A DNA stretch of 64,000 bases, taken from Trachelipus rathkii (lineage: Eukaryota; Arthropoda; Malacostraca; Isopoda; Trachelipodidae). Shown here piece by piece: positions 48,112 through 59,969 of this stretch; position 1 is the stretch's first letter, and every line of letters starts with the position of its first letter. The notes beneath the pieces were generated by a model. That model ran no database searches. It was not told the origin of the DNA and worked only from the letters and a program-made list of their open reading frames with translations. Both the position numbers and the translations under genes were made by a program. The stretch spans positions 1-64,000 of the forward strand of contig JABUQX010086788.1 of NCBI GenBank assembly GCA_015478945.1, given 5' to 3'.

Positions 48112-48929
48112 GTTGCAGCAATATTTTGCGCTTTGAGGATATCCCAAAAATTAGTTTAACATTAAACATTATATTAAAATTTAAGTAATTAAAATTTTGC
48201 TTTTGGACGAAATTCTTTAACAAAAAGGTAAATTAAAAGAAATATATCATAATTCGTGTTCAAGATTGACGTAAAGGCCAAAAACTCCTTCAAGAAATCA
48301 AGCGCAGTTGTCCCTAAACCAACCTGTTCTGTTCTCACCGTCAAGGACACTTACTATAAATGGAAAATAAATATTTAAGTCTCAATAGAGGAAATATACC
48401 AAAAATTTTGTATTAGATTAAGATTCTTTCATACAACTTTTTCGACTCTAGAATTTTATAATTTAATGTAAAATACGCCAGAAGTTATAATAAAACTGAT
48501 AAATATAATATTGGAAGATGTTGATCTTGAACTTATTATATATCTGGACTTAAATACTAGGATAACAAAGTTTCTTAATTATATTGATTAAGTTTGGGTC
48601 TTAACAAGCACTAATTCGGCACGAAGAACATACCGTAAGATTATTATAATAATCCCATTTCTTGGTTATCGAAGTGATCGATTGATGTAGGAAAATTATG
48701 CTGTCCTTTTACCTTCCCATAGCTTGCCATGAAGGATGGCCAATGATCTTAATCTTTTCAGGAAGTGACATTGATATATTCTTGAAATAATCTTTGTTAA
48801 GATAATATATAATATTTACAAATTACATTATTGAAGCAATTATCATCTATAGAAGTAAATGCTTTGATACAGAAAATATTTACTATAAACCAGCTTTAAT
48901 TATGGTTTAAAAAAGCAATATTAGAACAA

Positions 48930-50110
48930 GGAAGAATTAAGATTTAGGGAACTGTACGAGGACAGGGGTGCGAGTAGACGGAGCTATACTATGAGAGGTT
49001 TAATCAAAGGCGTGCAAGCACTTATTCCAGCAAAAGAATTACAAAGCACAGTACGGAAGAATATAAATTTGAATTTAGTCTTATGGGATCATTGTTCCAA
49101 AATCATCTCTTGCAAATCATTTTTCGAGGACCTTTACAAACAGTATAGGATATAATATTTTTTGCAATTCTGTGATTACGCTGGGTATATATTTTAAAAG
49201 AGTATGTCGAAAACATCTTACTCCAAAATCACTGTCTGAAACTAGGTTCGAATGTCGCCTCGAAAGTGTGAAATCTGTGAGATACCAAGTATCCCAACAT
49301 TCTCTAACTTTGAAATACCTCTATGAACATACCAGTGACATGAAAACAAAATACGAAATCCAATCAACAGAAAATTAACTTACTTTATTTGAATTTTTTG
49401 TTAAGTTTGGTTATTAGGTATGACATTAAATGAAGTAAATATTGTGAGCAAGCTATTTGAAAACTCAAATTTAGACATCGGTACTGCAAATTCACATTTG
49501 AAAGACCTTTTAAATTTTTTGGAACAGTATCATGAATTTGGAGAAATCTTCTTTAATAACTGCAAAAGAAATAGCTGAAGAATTACAAGCGACATCTGAA
49601 TTTAAGAATCAAAGAACTGGACGAAAAACAAAGCAATTTTGTTATGAAGGAACCGACCATCTTATTTCATCAGGTGTAGAATATTTCATAATTCAATATA
49701 TATATATATATATATATTTAAGAAAAGATTCGAAATATATCACGAACATAAGACACCATATGGTTTATTTTATATAATTTGGATAATATTCAAAAGCTGA
49801 CTGAAAACGATCTTCTTAAATGTTGCAAAGACTCAATTAAATTCGACCTTGCAAGACGACATTGATTGCCATTGATTCATTGTATATGAAATGCATAATT
49901 TGTCAGTCGGGTTTTGCCTTCCAGAATCTAAACAATATTACAAATATTAACAAATATTTACTGTAAAAAAGGTATTTGATCTCAAGTGTCATCTAAATTT
50001 TATGTTACTTGTTTCTGCTGAAAATCATATTTTAAACCTTATCTAATTGACCGTCTGCATTCTGCAGAATGATCTTTCCAACAGATGATGAACAATAATA
50101 AAATTACCTT
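48930..50110 (+). pseudogene. hAT/ZMYM1-like transposase remnant, copy 2
   Basis: Same blocks as copy 1. 49,214-49,868 is essentially identical to 27,066-27,720, with one A/T difference at about 49,534 that opens a frame reading SSLITAKEIAEELQA. On both sides the match turns indel-rich (gaggacaggggtgcgagtag; gtttctgctgaaaatcatat). The TGA near the C-terminal block is retained (gcagaatgatctttcc). Confidence 0.75.
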
Positions 50111-50389
50111 TAAAGTTCGCTACACCAAATTTGCATCATTAAGCATCCGTTACCCAAGTAATTTTTTTTATTTTGCATCATTCTTGGGAAGTTTAATTTT
50201 TTTGGGCTGATCTGAAATTGTTAATTTTTTTGAAAATAATTTAATTATTTATCATTTTCATGTAATCCTTACTAACCCATTTGTGCCGAATGTAGAATAG
50301 AATATACAAAATGCAATAGAATTATTTTGTTGTACAGAAATTGTTATCAACTTTCTTACTTTAACGGACCCCTCCCGTTTGTTCGGGCT

Positions 50390-50530
50390 TGCTAATATAT
50401 ATATAGTATATATATAATTATAGGATAAATATATAATTAATATTAATATATATTATAATAATATATTTGATTTATATTATATATATATATAGTTATATAT
50501 TTAGATATTATATATTAATTATATCAATTA
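50390..50530. repeat. Interrupted TA-rich tract
   Basis: Irregular TA blocks. 50,531-51,130, which follows, has no recognised gene and no obvious unit 1 counterpart. Confidence 0.8.
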
Positions 50531-51139
50531 TTATTTATAGAGGCCGCAATAAGGTAGTCGATATCTATAAAAATAAAAGTTTACATTATATATATATATA
50601 TAGTAAACCTACATTGTATACATTAATAATATAGATGTTTCTAATGCCGGAAAGAGCTTTTATTTATATGTTCTATGGCAGGTAGATATATATCAAGACT
50701 GATGGTTAACATTGATTTATACGCACATTCAATGCTTTATCCTAATAACTTACAAATTAGCTTTTATTATAATGAGATAAATAAATATATAAAAATGAAA
50801 AGATTTATAACTTAAGAGATTCATTCTTTCTATTTATCGAGGTTATACCGCTTTACAGGCCGACTCATATGAGGCATTTTTTTAGATCTCAATAAAGAGG
50901 ACGCACCACAACAACCAAGATTCAAAACATCCAGGCCAATTGATAATAAAGAAATAACAAATATTTATTCAAAAGTCTCACACCAAAATGACAGCCACCT
51001 CGCCGCAATAGAGTGTACAGACGTTTTATTTTAAAGAATATTCGATTTAATGAGTATTACGCGCTTAGAAAAAGATGTCGTACCAGACAATGAGATGGTT
51101 CTCAACCAGAAGATTACCCGTTTTTTATTGCATGTAATT

Positions 51140-51340
51140 TTAAACTTTACCCAATAAACTAAATAGGTAAATAAACCCAATTAGGTAGTATTAAGACACA
51201 ACATAGCAGATATGTGAAAGAGCTAAGGGGTCTCATCAGACCTTACCGTAGAGGATATATATATAGGGTGACGGGGGATAGACTACGTCCCACCTCTTTA
51301 TCTGTACCCATCCGCTTAGTGCATACGAGCCCCCTAAAAA
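51140..51340 (+). repeat. GC-rich core repeat, copy 8 (degraded)
   Basis: Recognisable from gggtgacgggggatagacta, cgtcccacctc and the end gagccccctaaaaa. A TA insertion splits it at about 51,256. Confidence 0.55.
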
Positions 51341-52440
51341 TTATTATTTCATATAGACCTATATTCTAATCGCTAGAATGCTATAGTAGAGAGTATAGTT
51401 ATATAAATTAACAGTGTGTCATATTATGGACATCACCGTATTCTCTACTATACCTTCCGTCTCCCACCCCTACTCTCATCCCAACTTGATTGGCAGCTAC
51501 CCACAAATCATAGCTCCGCCCCATTTATTTAAGAATGCTATACTGTCGCCCGATTGACTATCATTTGACCACTGTAGCAATTTTCTTTACCTGACACATT
51601 TACACCAAAGGTTAAAACTAGATAGAATTAGAAAAAGAAATTCTCCGCCCTAATACATTCCTATTGCTACCATTTCATTGTAAGTAGGTAAGTCTTATTC
51701 ATTTTATTAAAATTTTATTTATATTTATAAGTTTTTTTGTAAAATTTTCTCTCCTTCCTTCCTTCCTCTCGTATATATGGTAGTATTACCTTGAGACTAT
51801 TACTTATCAAATCAATCTGTCTATATATCTTTGTTAATATATTCATATCTGTATATTGAATTTCGCAAAAATTGACTATCGCTCAGTTCGATAAGCTTGT
51901 CATTGTCTTATATTATCTGTCCGATCAGACTCAGTCATGTCGCTTACCGTTTTCGACTTATACTCGTGGTTTGCTATTTATTGGTGTACCCTCGTCATCA
52001 GCGTATATCGCTTATTCGTAGCTCAAATAAAATCTCCAGCTCACAAAGATCGCTAAGTTAGTTAAAGTAGCTACATAGCTAGCTGTACTTTTTCATAATA
52101 GTTTGTCATTCATTTATCATTATTATTAGTTTTACTTCCACTCCCGAGTATTATATAAATAGCTTAGTTATATATATATTTATTTTATCAAATACAAATT
52201 ATTGTTATTTTTAATATATGACTTTTATAAAAGTATATATTATTTATTTAGTATATCTCTGAGAATAATAGCCTATATTATACTATAATACTTATATTAT
52301 TCTAATTTCATTACTTCACTATATTATAATATATATATAATTTTAATTCATATATTTAATATATATTATAGTTTAATATATGTAATAATAATATATATAT
52401 ATATTATTATGATATATATATTATATTAATATGGTAAAAG
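51341..52440. other. Degraded duplicate of 28,800-29,360
   Basis: Scattered matches (tagctccgcccc, tttacctgaca, aaagatcgctaagt, atttatcaaatac) with much intervening AT-rich sequence. It ends in an irregular TA tract (52,320-52,436). No gene. Confidence 0.5.
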
Positions 52441-52806
52441 TTACTTAATTAACGGCCATGCGGTAATACTGTAATAAGTTATTAGATATAAATTACTATT
52501 AATATTAATCTTAAATATTGTATGTTAAAATAATTAAAACTATTTTAGGATACTATTGGATTGAATAGCAAATTTTATATTTTATTTTATGCATTTATTA
52601 TTTTGGACTTCTACGTGTATCTCAGATCGTGCGACAATTCTTAATTTTAGATAAAATGTGCATTGTAATTATGATTAAGGTGTGAGAGAGAAGCGGGCTA
52701 TGCAAAAGGACAGGTTCCTCTAAAGAAGTTCCTTCCTTAGGAAGTGGTACATGGTATTCTGCTAAACTGAAAAAAATAATTTTGCGATTAAAATTTTACC
52801 ATTTAA

Positions 52807-53130
52807 ATGTAACTATATTCTTTACAGCTCCTGAATAGGAACTTCCTCTTCACCTTAAGGCGTAAACCAATGAGAGTAATCCTATGACCTTACACACATC
52901 ACGCTCCAGTCGAGAGAACATATAAAACACTCAACACAAAAAGAGATCGTGAAGTGTTCCTCAGCTATTATTATTTATCACACTCATCATAATTTATTCA
53001 TACAGTTTTAACCTTAATAACTGCCTTAACTAAAAATTTTATTTTCATTGAACCAAGTCCCTCATTATTCATTCATTAAGGTTTTCTTTAACTCTTAAAA
53101 GAACGTCTGGAAGAGGGTATCTTCAATTCT
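52807..53130. other. Shared 54-bp block followed by unit-2-specific insert
   Basis: 52,807-52,860 equals 29,473-29,526. It is followed by about 260 bases absent from unit 1 that include a TATA-like acatataaaacact (about 52,919) and tgcctttact where the match resumes at about 53,135. The insert could be an LTR piece, but no second copy is in view. Confidence 0.45.
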
Positions 53131-53149
53131 GGCCTTTACTGAAATATAA

Positions 53150-54480
53150 AATAAAAAATATATATATATTATTAATTAGTATCTATCTTAAAATAATATG
53201 GACTATATTTTCCTCGATGGGCTCATATATATTATAATTATATTTATTAATATTAAAATTATTTATTACATTACTTAAATATATATAAAATAAACTTATT
53301 ATTTTTATTATATATATTAGATATTTAGATTATATATATTCTTATTATTATTATATATTGACATATTTTTAATTTTTTAGACTATTATTATAATAAAAAC
53401 TGATAAATATTTACAGCCTAACTATCAAAATTACTAGAATTTAATAAGTAAAATTTAATTAGTAATATATATAATAATAATTAAATATTATATATTATAG
53501 TTTATTTATTATAACAATTTTTTCGTCCCCTCCTAATTTATTTCATTATACTCAATTAATTTTAAATGGCCTACCTCCGGTAACCTCGCTCTTGAAAAAT
53601 AACCATTAGGATACAGATAATAGATTATAGCCAGGCCCTTGTGAATGAAAATATTTTATAATATAATTCAATTTAATTACAAAAAACAAAATAAAACATA
53701 ATAAATTATTTAATATTATATATAAAAATTATATAATAATATACTAAAAAGAAATATAATAAATAAAATTTAATATAATATAATATAACATAAAGTATAA
53801 ATATAATAATTAAAATAAAATATATATATTATTGTAGATAGATGATATTAAAATTAAATATACTATTATAATATAAAAATTGCTAACTAGGCAAGCTTCG
53901 TCTCTGAAAATAGAGGTGTTACGATATGCCTATCAGCCGTCTCTCGAAACTGGTTTTTACATTTGTCTACGTTTTATAAATAATTAATTATTAATATGAT
54001 ATAGATGATATTTAATATTGATTATATTATAGATACAACATATAGATATATAAATATAATATGAATATTCTAAAATAATATATATTATCTGATATAATAT
54101 TATATAAAATATAAATAAATATATATAGATTATAAATAATAGTATATAATAAATGATATATAAAGATATCATAGTATACGGATATTGAAGCAGTATGCAT
54201 ATCATATAGGATAATCTTATTTGTAAGCTATGAGATATTTGTTTACGCATTAATAATTCCGTGGTATTCTGGGAGATCATAATCTTGTTAAATCGCTGGT
54301 ATATAGTATTTATACATATATATAACCTAACAGTAAAAAAGTATATAAATATAATAAAAAATTATAAGTATGAATGTTTGTCAAAATATTAATATTATAT
54401 ATATTACTAATATATATATCATAGTACTATATAAATAGTAATATACTATCAATATATATTCATAGTATATATATATCTAA
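53150..54480. repeat. AT-rich degraded simple-sequence region
   Basis: Corresponds to 29,700-30,700 but with irregular TA/AAT steps instead of clean microsatellites; islands such as attttcctcgatgggctc, gctaactaggcaag and cgtctctgaaaat keep the match. No gene. Confidence 0.7.
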
Positions 54481-54609
54481 CTGATTTAACTATTTAGACC
54501 GATTGTATTGTGATCCAATGAATATGTTCACCTCACCAGTGACCTTAGGCCGTCATGGCGCTCTAGTTGCGTTAAAGCCTTACACCTTCAGCCGTTACAC
54601 CGTTTGCCA

Positions 54610-54720
54610 CCATAAGCTAAACCTAAACATAAATCCTAAGCCTAACCTACGCTAAGCGACGTATCCTAAGCCCTGATCCATAACCTTAGTAACCTAACGT
54701 ACGCTACCCAACCTAAACTT
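54610..54720. repeat. Degraded CCTAA-type tract
   Basis: taagctaaacctaaacataa, cctaagcctaacctacgcta and similar; counterpart of the interstitial telomere-like tract at 30,755-30,945. Confidence 0.6.
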
Positions 54721-55259
54721 TAGCAAAGCGTTTTGCAAAAGAATTCCTAAAACAAAAAAAAAAAAGAAGCCTACCATGTAATGATATAAAACAGATTAAA
54801 AATATTTGAATTGAAAATAGATAGATCCTTAAGAGCTCATGCCGCCGCCCATTGCAGCCATACCTTTCATGCGACGCATAAACTCATCCATGGTAACTGT
54901 TACTGGCATCGCATGAGCCAGAAGGTATCGATATCCTATGCTACTCCATCGGGTTCATTTAGGTAGCCTGACCTGTGTAATGCGATCTATCCCCAACCAT
55001 TTTGAGAAATTAATCTTTTATTTAAATATTTTCGAACGGAATCTTAAAAACTGATAACTGCATTACATAGATCATTCTAAATTTGCAAATGTTAATCATT
55101 ATTGAAACATTATTTCTTACTTAATACTTTTTTACTTAATACATTTATTTTATTCTGTATTTTAATCATTTTTGATTTTAGGGAAATAAAAACACCAGAT
55201 TAGGTTGAAAGGATAAAACATTTTATTTTTACTACAACTGTGTACGAAATTTTAATTAA

Positions 55260-55665
55260 AAAACATAACATTGACATACCTTAAAGGGCAAGTACATATC
55301 AAGTTCAATCAAGTTAGAGGTGTTTACCTCAACACCAATAGAGGGGATGAAAGTATGCTTTGTTTTACTGTTTACTGGCTTTAAACCATGTTTATCGTTA
55401 TTAGAGTGTTGTACTGTGTTTAGCTTATATGTCTTTTACTGCTTTTAATCGCACATTTTATTAACTATTATCGTATCACCGTTAAGCAGTTAAATCAGAT
55501 AAATCAATTAGAGGAGGTGTTCCTAAACCAGGGGGTAGTCATGCTTTTGTTTTTTACTCGCTTTACTGCTTTGAACTCATCTGTTTTACTGCATTTAACT
55601 CAACAAATTTATGAACATTACATACCTTAAAGCAGTAAATACAGTAGATCAATAGAGCGATGATG
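55260..55665. repeat. Satellite array, unit 2 copy
   Basis: Three to four degraded units of the AAGCAGTAAATCAG / TAGAGGTGTT / GTATGCTTT / TTTACTGCTTT satellite described at 31,318. Confidence 0.75.
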
Positions 55666-55679
55666 GTGTTAGAAGCAGA

Positions 55680-58600
55680 TGAGCACGACAACTGAGTCGA
55701 AGCCTCGAACACGGTCTGCGGTATACAGCGTGAAGAAGCAGGCAACAGAACAAAGGGGCAAGACTGAATCTCACGAGATAGGACACTTATCAGGTTTACT
55801 AGAACTCAGACTATCTGAGCTGCACACTGGTGTAGCAAACATAGCGCTACATGATGAGTAGTTTGTCTGACCGATGAGGCTTAGTAAAATGTAACATAAG
55901 AATTGAGCTACAATGCGAGGAGGAGCAGATTCGAACAACGACATAGAGACGCTATAATCGACCACGCTAAGCCTGACTACAGCTTAGAGAAAAAGTCGAG
56001 TATAGCATGAACCTGAGAGGTAACATAGGAATCGTGTAACAAAAGCAAGCGAAAACAGACCCTATGCCTGAACTTCAAACATCTCTCACACCAGGAGCCA
56101 CTCTCAATACGTGCCAGAACATGTACCAATACTTAAGCTAACCGTGGGACGGTCGAAAGAATCGATGGGTACAAGACACCTAAAACAACGTTAACCATTA
56201 GCTGAAAGCGGGGCAACAAGTTGCGCAGCAACAGTCAGACGACGGGGCGACGGAGTGTCGAGACCACAGGATACTACCTATAAGAGGCAAGCAACCCCTA
56301 AGGCGGTAGATCTATACTGTACGTAACAGACGCAATATGTACTGCTCTAAGTGATATATAACTATGACCAATATGTGCTGCGTTTGAGGATCCAGTATCT
56401 CTCTAACTGCGAATTCATTAAGAGCTACGATCGTTACTCTCTAACGTGCACTGAACACACACTCACGCGTATATAAAAAGCCATATTTATCACTCGCGAC
56501 CATCTCTAGAAGTAACAGCACTTTAACTCCATTTACACAAACTTGTTTGATACTAGAACTTCAACTAGCTTGACTTACTTAGACAATATTCATAGAAGAC
56601 TCACAGGGCTCGATTGCACTATCTATTGTAAGCATTCTCGATTGTGGTGGGTTTTTGTGTTATATTAATATGCTTTGGATAAGACATTTGGTGTGTAATA
56701 GTTGTCGTGCAGTGTGGTAAATACTTGATGGTATGTGAAAAACTGGATTATTGGTATATTTGACGTCGTTGGAAAAGCGGTTTGTAGTTATGTATAACTG
56801 TGATTGTGATGTAATTGAAGGTGGTGTCTGAGAAAACGGTGGTTAGTTTAGTTATATATAAGTTAGTGTGTGTTAGTTATGTGGTGTCAGGTAATTAATA
56901 TCTGAGGAGGTTGGATACTGATAAAATATGACTCACTGGACACATGTTGAGGTAGTTATAACGTTGTGCGTGTAAAACAATATTGTCGTGAGGGTATATC
57001 TCATACTCCGTGAAACTGATGATAACTTACGGAACAGCGAGCAAAGGACAACTACACACCCCGAACCACACCCACCGAGCCTACTCTCGAGCGCACACCA
57101 TCAGGACACTTAGCGGACAGCGCGTAGGACACCAACTTACTACTGCAGATTCGAAGGATCAAAGCGAGCGATACAACATTCACAAAATAGAGGGCACTGT
57201 GGTAGTAAGCAGAACCACGTTACACAGCATGCAGTAGCGAGACAAACTGTGATGGGCCAGCCTAAGAATAAGCGAACAGAACCCAACCGGATTAGAAAGC
57301 AAAGAACTTAGGTGGAAAACCAGCAATCTCAATCACCGCGATATAAACCATCAGAAGAAAACATAGGCCATGAACGAAAGGATCCCTACACAACATTAAC
57401 CAACCACCAACACAAAACAGACCTAGCAAAACACACACGAAGCAACGGGCGTGCACAGCGGGTGTCGTGGGGTGTAAAAACTGGATATGAGCTAGGCAAA
57501 CTCGGAGAGCGCTGAGCAAAACAAGGGCAGCCGGGCAAAAACAAAACGACGGCCAACGCGACGATCGAATATTGTGACGGAGCCTGTGTAGGGTCAACCG
57601 AGTGGGTAAAACGAATGATATTAATAATATCGAGGAAGTAGTAACGAGCCAGAATAATTTATAGGTGTATTGTGAGATATACGAGAACAAAAAGGTTGAA
57701 TGCGGGTAGACATTTGGAGTAAGATTGAACTCATTGTGAAAAAAAAGTAATATACTAACAGAAAACATTAATTCGAGTAATACGTGTTCTATCAAAAAGG
57801 ATGGCACATGCAAGACTATAACTATAATAAAGTCCAAGTCAAAGTTACTTAAACAAACTGCTGATATATGAGGCAACAAAGAAAAAAATGTTAGTAGTAA
57901 ACAGCTCAATACCAAAACCAAAATGATCTGAACTAGACGTAGCGGTCTTTAGCGAGTTTAGATAATAAAGTGGGAATCGAGTGACTATGCGACTGACGAG
58001 AGACTCGCAAGTCTTGTTAAAATAAAACCCACTCTTGGGGTTTCAGAGCGCGAACGAGTCCAATGACATAGTTTACTCATGAAAAGTGGGAAACAGTGAA
58101 ACAATAAATGAGTCATAGTGAATCAAATGACTAGCACACAACATAATATGTATGGGAACGTACCTGATCAAAAAGGTGGGGCCACAGCAAGAAAGCCCAA
58201 CATATCAAGCTCACGAACAGGGAATAAACGCACAAAGTAACAAAAACCGAACAACCGGAGACGAATGAAGACGAACAGAACCAAAGTGAACTACTGAACA
58301 ACAGCTAAAGGTGAACGAACAAGGCATACTAAACAGAACAGGGCGGAACCGTGCAACTGTGAGGGCCCCTTACGCTGAGGGCCCGAGAGCCTGCAAAACA
58401 CGTCCAGCACCAAATCGTCCGTCCACACGTGGTTCTCGAATAGATTCAACTCTCAAGACGATACATTGGCCTTGGTTAGGGCGCGGATGCGCAGTAACAC
58501 ATTTTGAACGCCATGTAATAAGTATAAATAAACACACGAAAGGCGGGTAGGAGGCGGTAACCGCAGTATCCATGTAGCATACTCTGGAACGTGCCTAGAC

Positions 58601-59160
58601 CATAGACACACAGTAGGAATATGAGATATCTCACTATAAAAAGTACGACTACTAACGATGTTTCGTGTTACTTTAAAGACTCGTAGCAGACCAGCGAAAA
58701 GGTTGTCTGAAATACAGCAAGATATACGACCTACTGTAAAAAAGCTTATAAGCTAAGTGAGTCCACTCGACTGGTTAAAGAATGAAAAAGAAGAGCCAAG
58801 TATTAAGCAAAAAGTCAGTTCTTTTAAGACAGAAATATATATGCAGTGCAACACGTTACTTACGTGCCTCTACACCTGTCACACTCTGGGAAAAGTCTAC
58901 ATTATACTCGAGGGAGTAGTCACTATCGTAAACACGTAATCGTCTGAAGTGCCAATCATCAACGAACGAATTAACGGAACACCGAAGAACCACGAACACC
59001 ACACGACACTAGCATGACCTTTAACAATGATCAGCGAAAAGGAACTCAGTGACAGACGCCTCATCATCCTTAGTTAGACGAAAATTGAATCGAGTTCACG
59101 CAAAAAATAGCCATGGCTACTTTCAGTGAGCTAATACGCATAAGAAAAATTAAGCTACAA
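55680..59160. other. Complex DNA without microsatellites, no gene recognised
   Basis: Unlike the rest of the window: no TA tracts, mixed composition, marked strand skews (56,640-57,000 G/T-rich; 57,000-57,560 T-poor; parts of 57,650-58,340 A-rich). Frames of up to 209 codons (minus, 57,292-57,921) are hydrophobic but show no family motif and are explained by T-poverty of the plus strand. One short match, ccatgtaataagtataaa (58,513), to 32,792 suggests that part is degraded unit 2. Confidence 0.45.
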
Positions 59161-59480
59161 AAGAGTGAGGAGTCCTTTTATATAACCGAGGCGATTTAAA
59201 GCCTAATTCCAGCTCTCAAAATATATTCAAAAACTAGAACCTACACTAATCTTTCTCACACTGGGGATACAAAACTCGATGGAGGTGCACGAAACACCAT
59301 AGAAACTGAACGTAACGTAGAACACTTGAATTGTCAAAAAGCGAAGTGCCTAAATATTGTGCCGACTGGTTCAAGCTAAAGCCCTTTTGAGAGGTAATAA
59401 CCGTGGGTAATGACCGGTAATTCCTTAATCCTCCATACGCAGGTCCAATGTAATTCCCGTATAGACCAAGAATTAATAAC
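59160..59480. repeat. Degraded palindrome-arm sequence, end of unit 2
   Basis: ataaccgaggcgatttaaag then cctaattcc matches the inverse of 35,636-35,668 in the right arm of palindrome 1, and gtaattcccgtatagacc matches 33,245. This marks the last recognisable part of unit 2. Confidence 0.6.
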
Positions 59481-59969
59481 ATCTCCTAAGTTAACAATAT
59501 TTTAAAACATATAATTTATATTACTACACAATAGCTAGATTATATACAATACTCAGACAAGGCGCATCGATAGATGTACTTTACACTATACATAAGTTAC
59601 CACAAGAGACAAAGTGATAGATTATATGAACGAAAATTGTTTTTTACTTACACGTAGAATATAATTCAAAATTTTCCACACATCTCTTATACACTAGAAA
59701 TATACTCATATAGATTAAACACGATAATATAAAAAGAAACACCCTAATAATCTAATAATTAACAAAAAACTATATTACAACAAATGACATTTCTTCTAGG
59801 CTTACAACACATGTTATCAAGCATATACATATTAAATATCATAATTGAGTACTTAATCTACCTATTAAAACTTGTAATGTTTAACTAAATTTATACAAAA
59901 AATCTTTCACATACAAGTGTGATGTTAATTTCATAACAAGAAGCAACATGTATGCTTAAAACGTAAACT

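Noticed and set aside
54840..54905. Minus-strand reading MDEFMRRMKGMAAMGGG that recalls bacterial methionine-rich tails
   Set aside because: Very short, and the nucleotide sequence around it aligns with the palindrome end of unit 1 (catccaggtaactgatg), so resemblance is accidental.
57312..57515. 67-codon plus-strand frame opposite the hydrophobic frame
   Set aside because: No family motif; T-poor DNA naturally lacks TAA, TAG and TGA in some frames.
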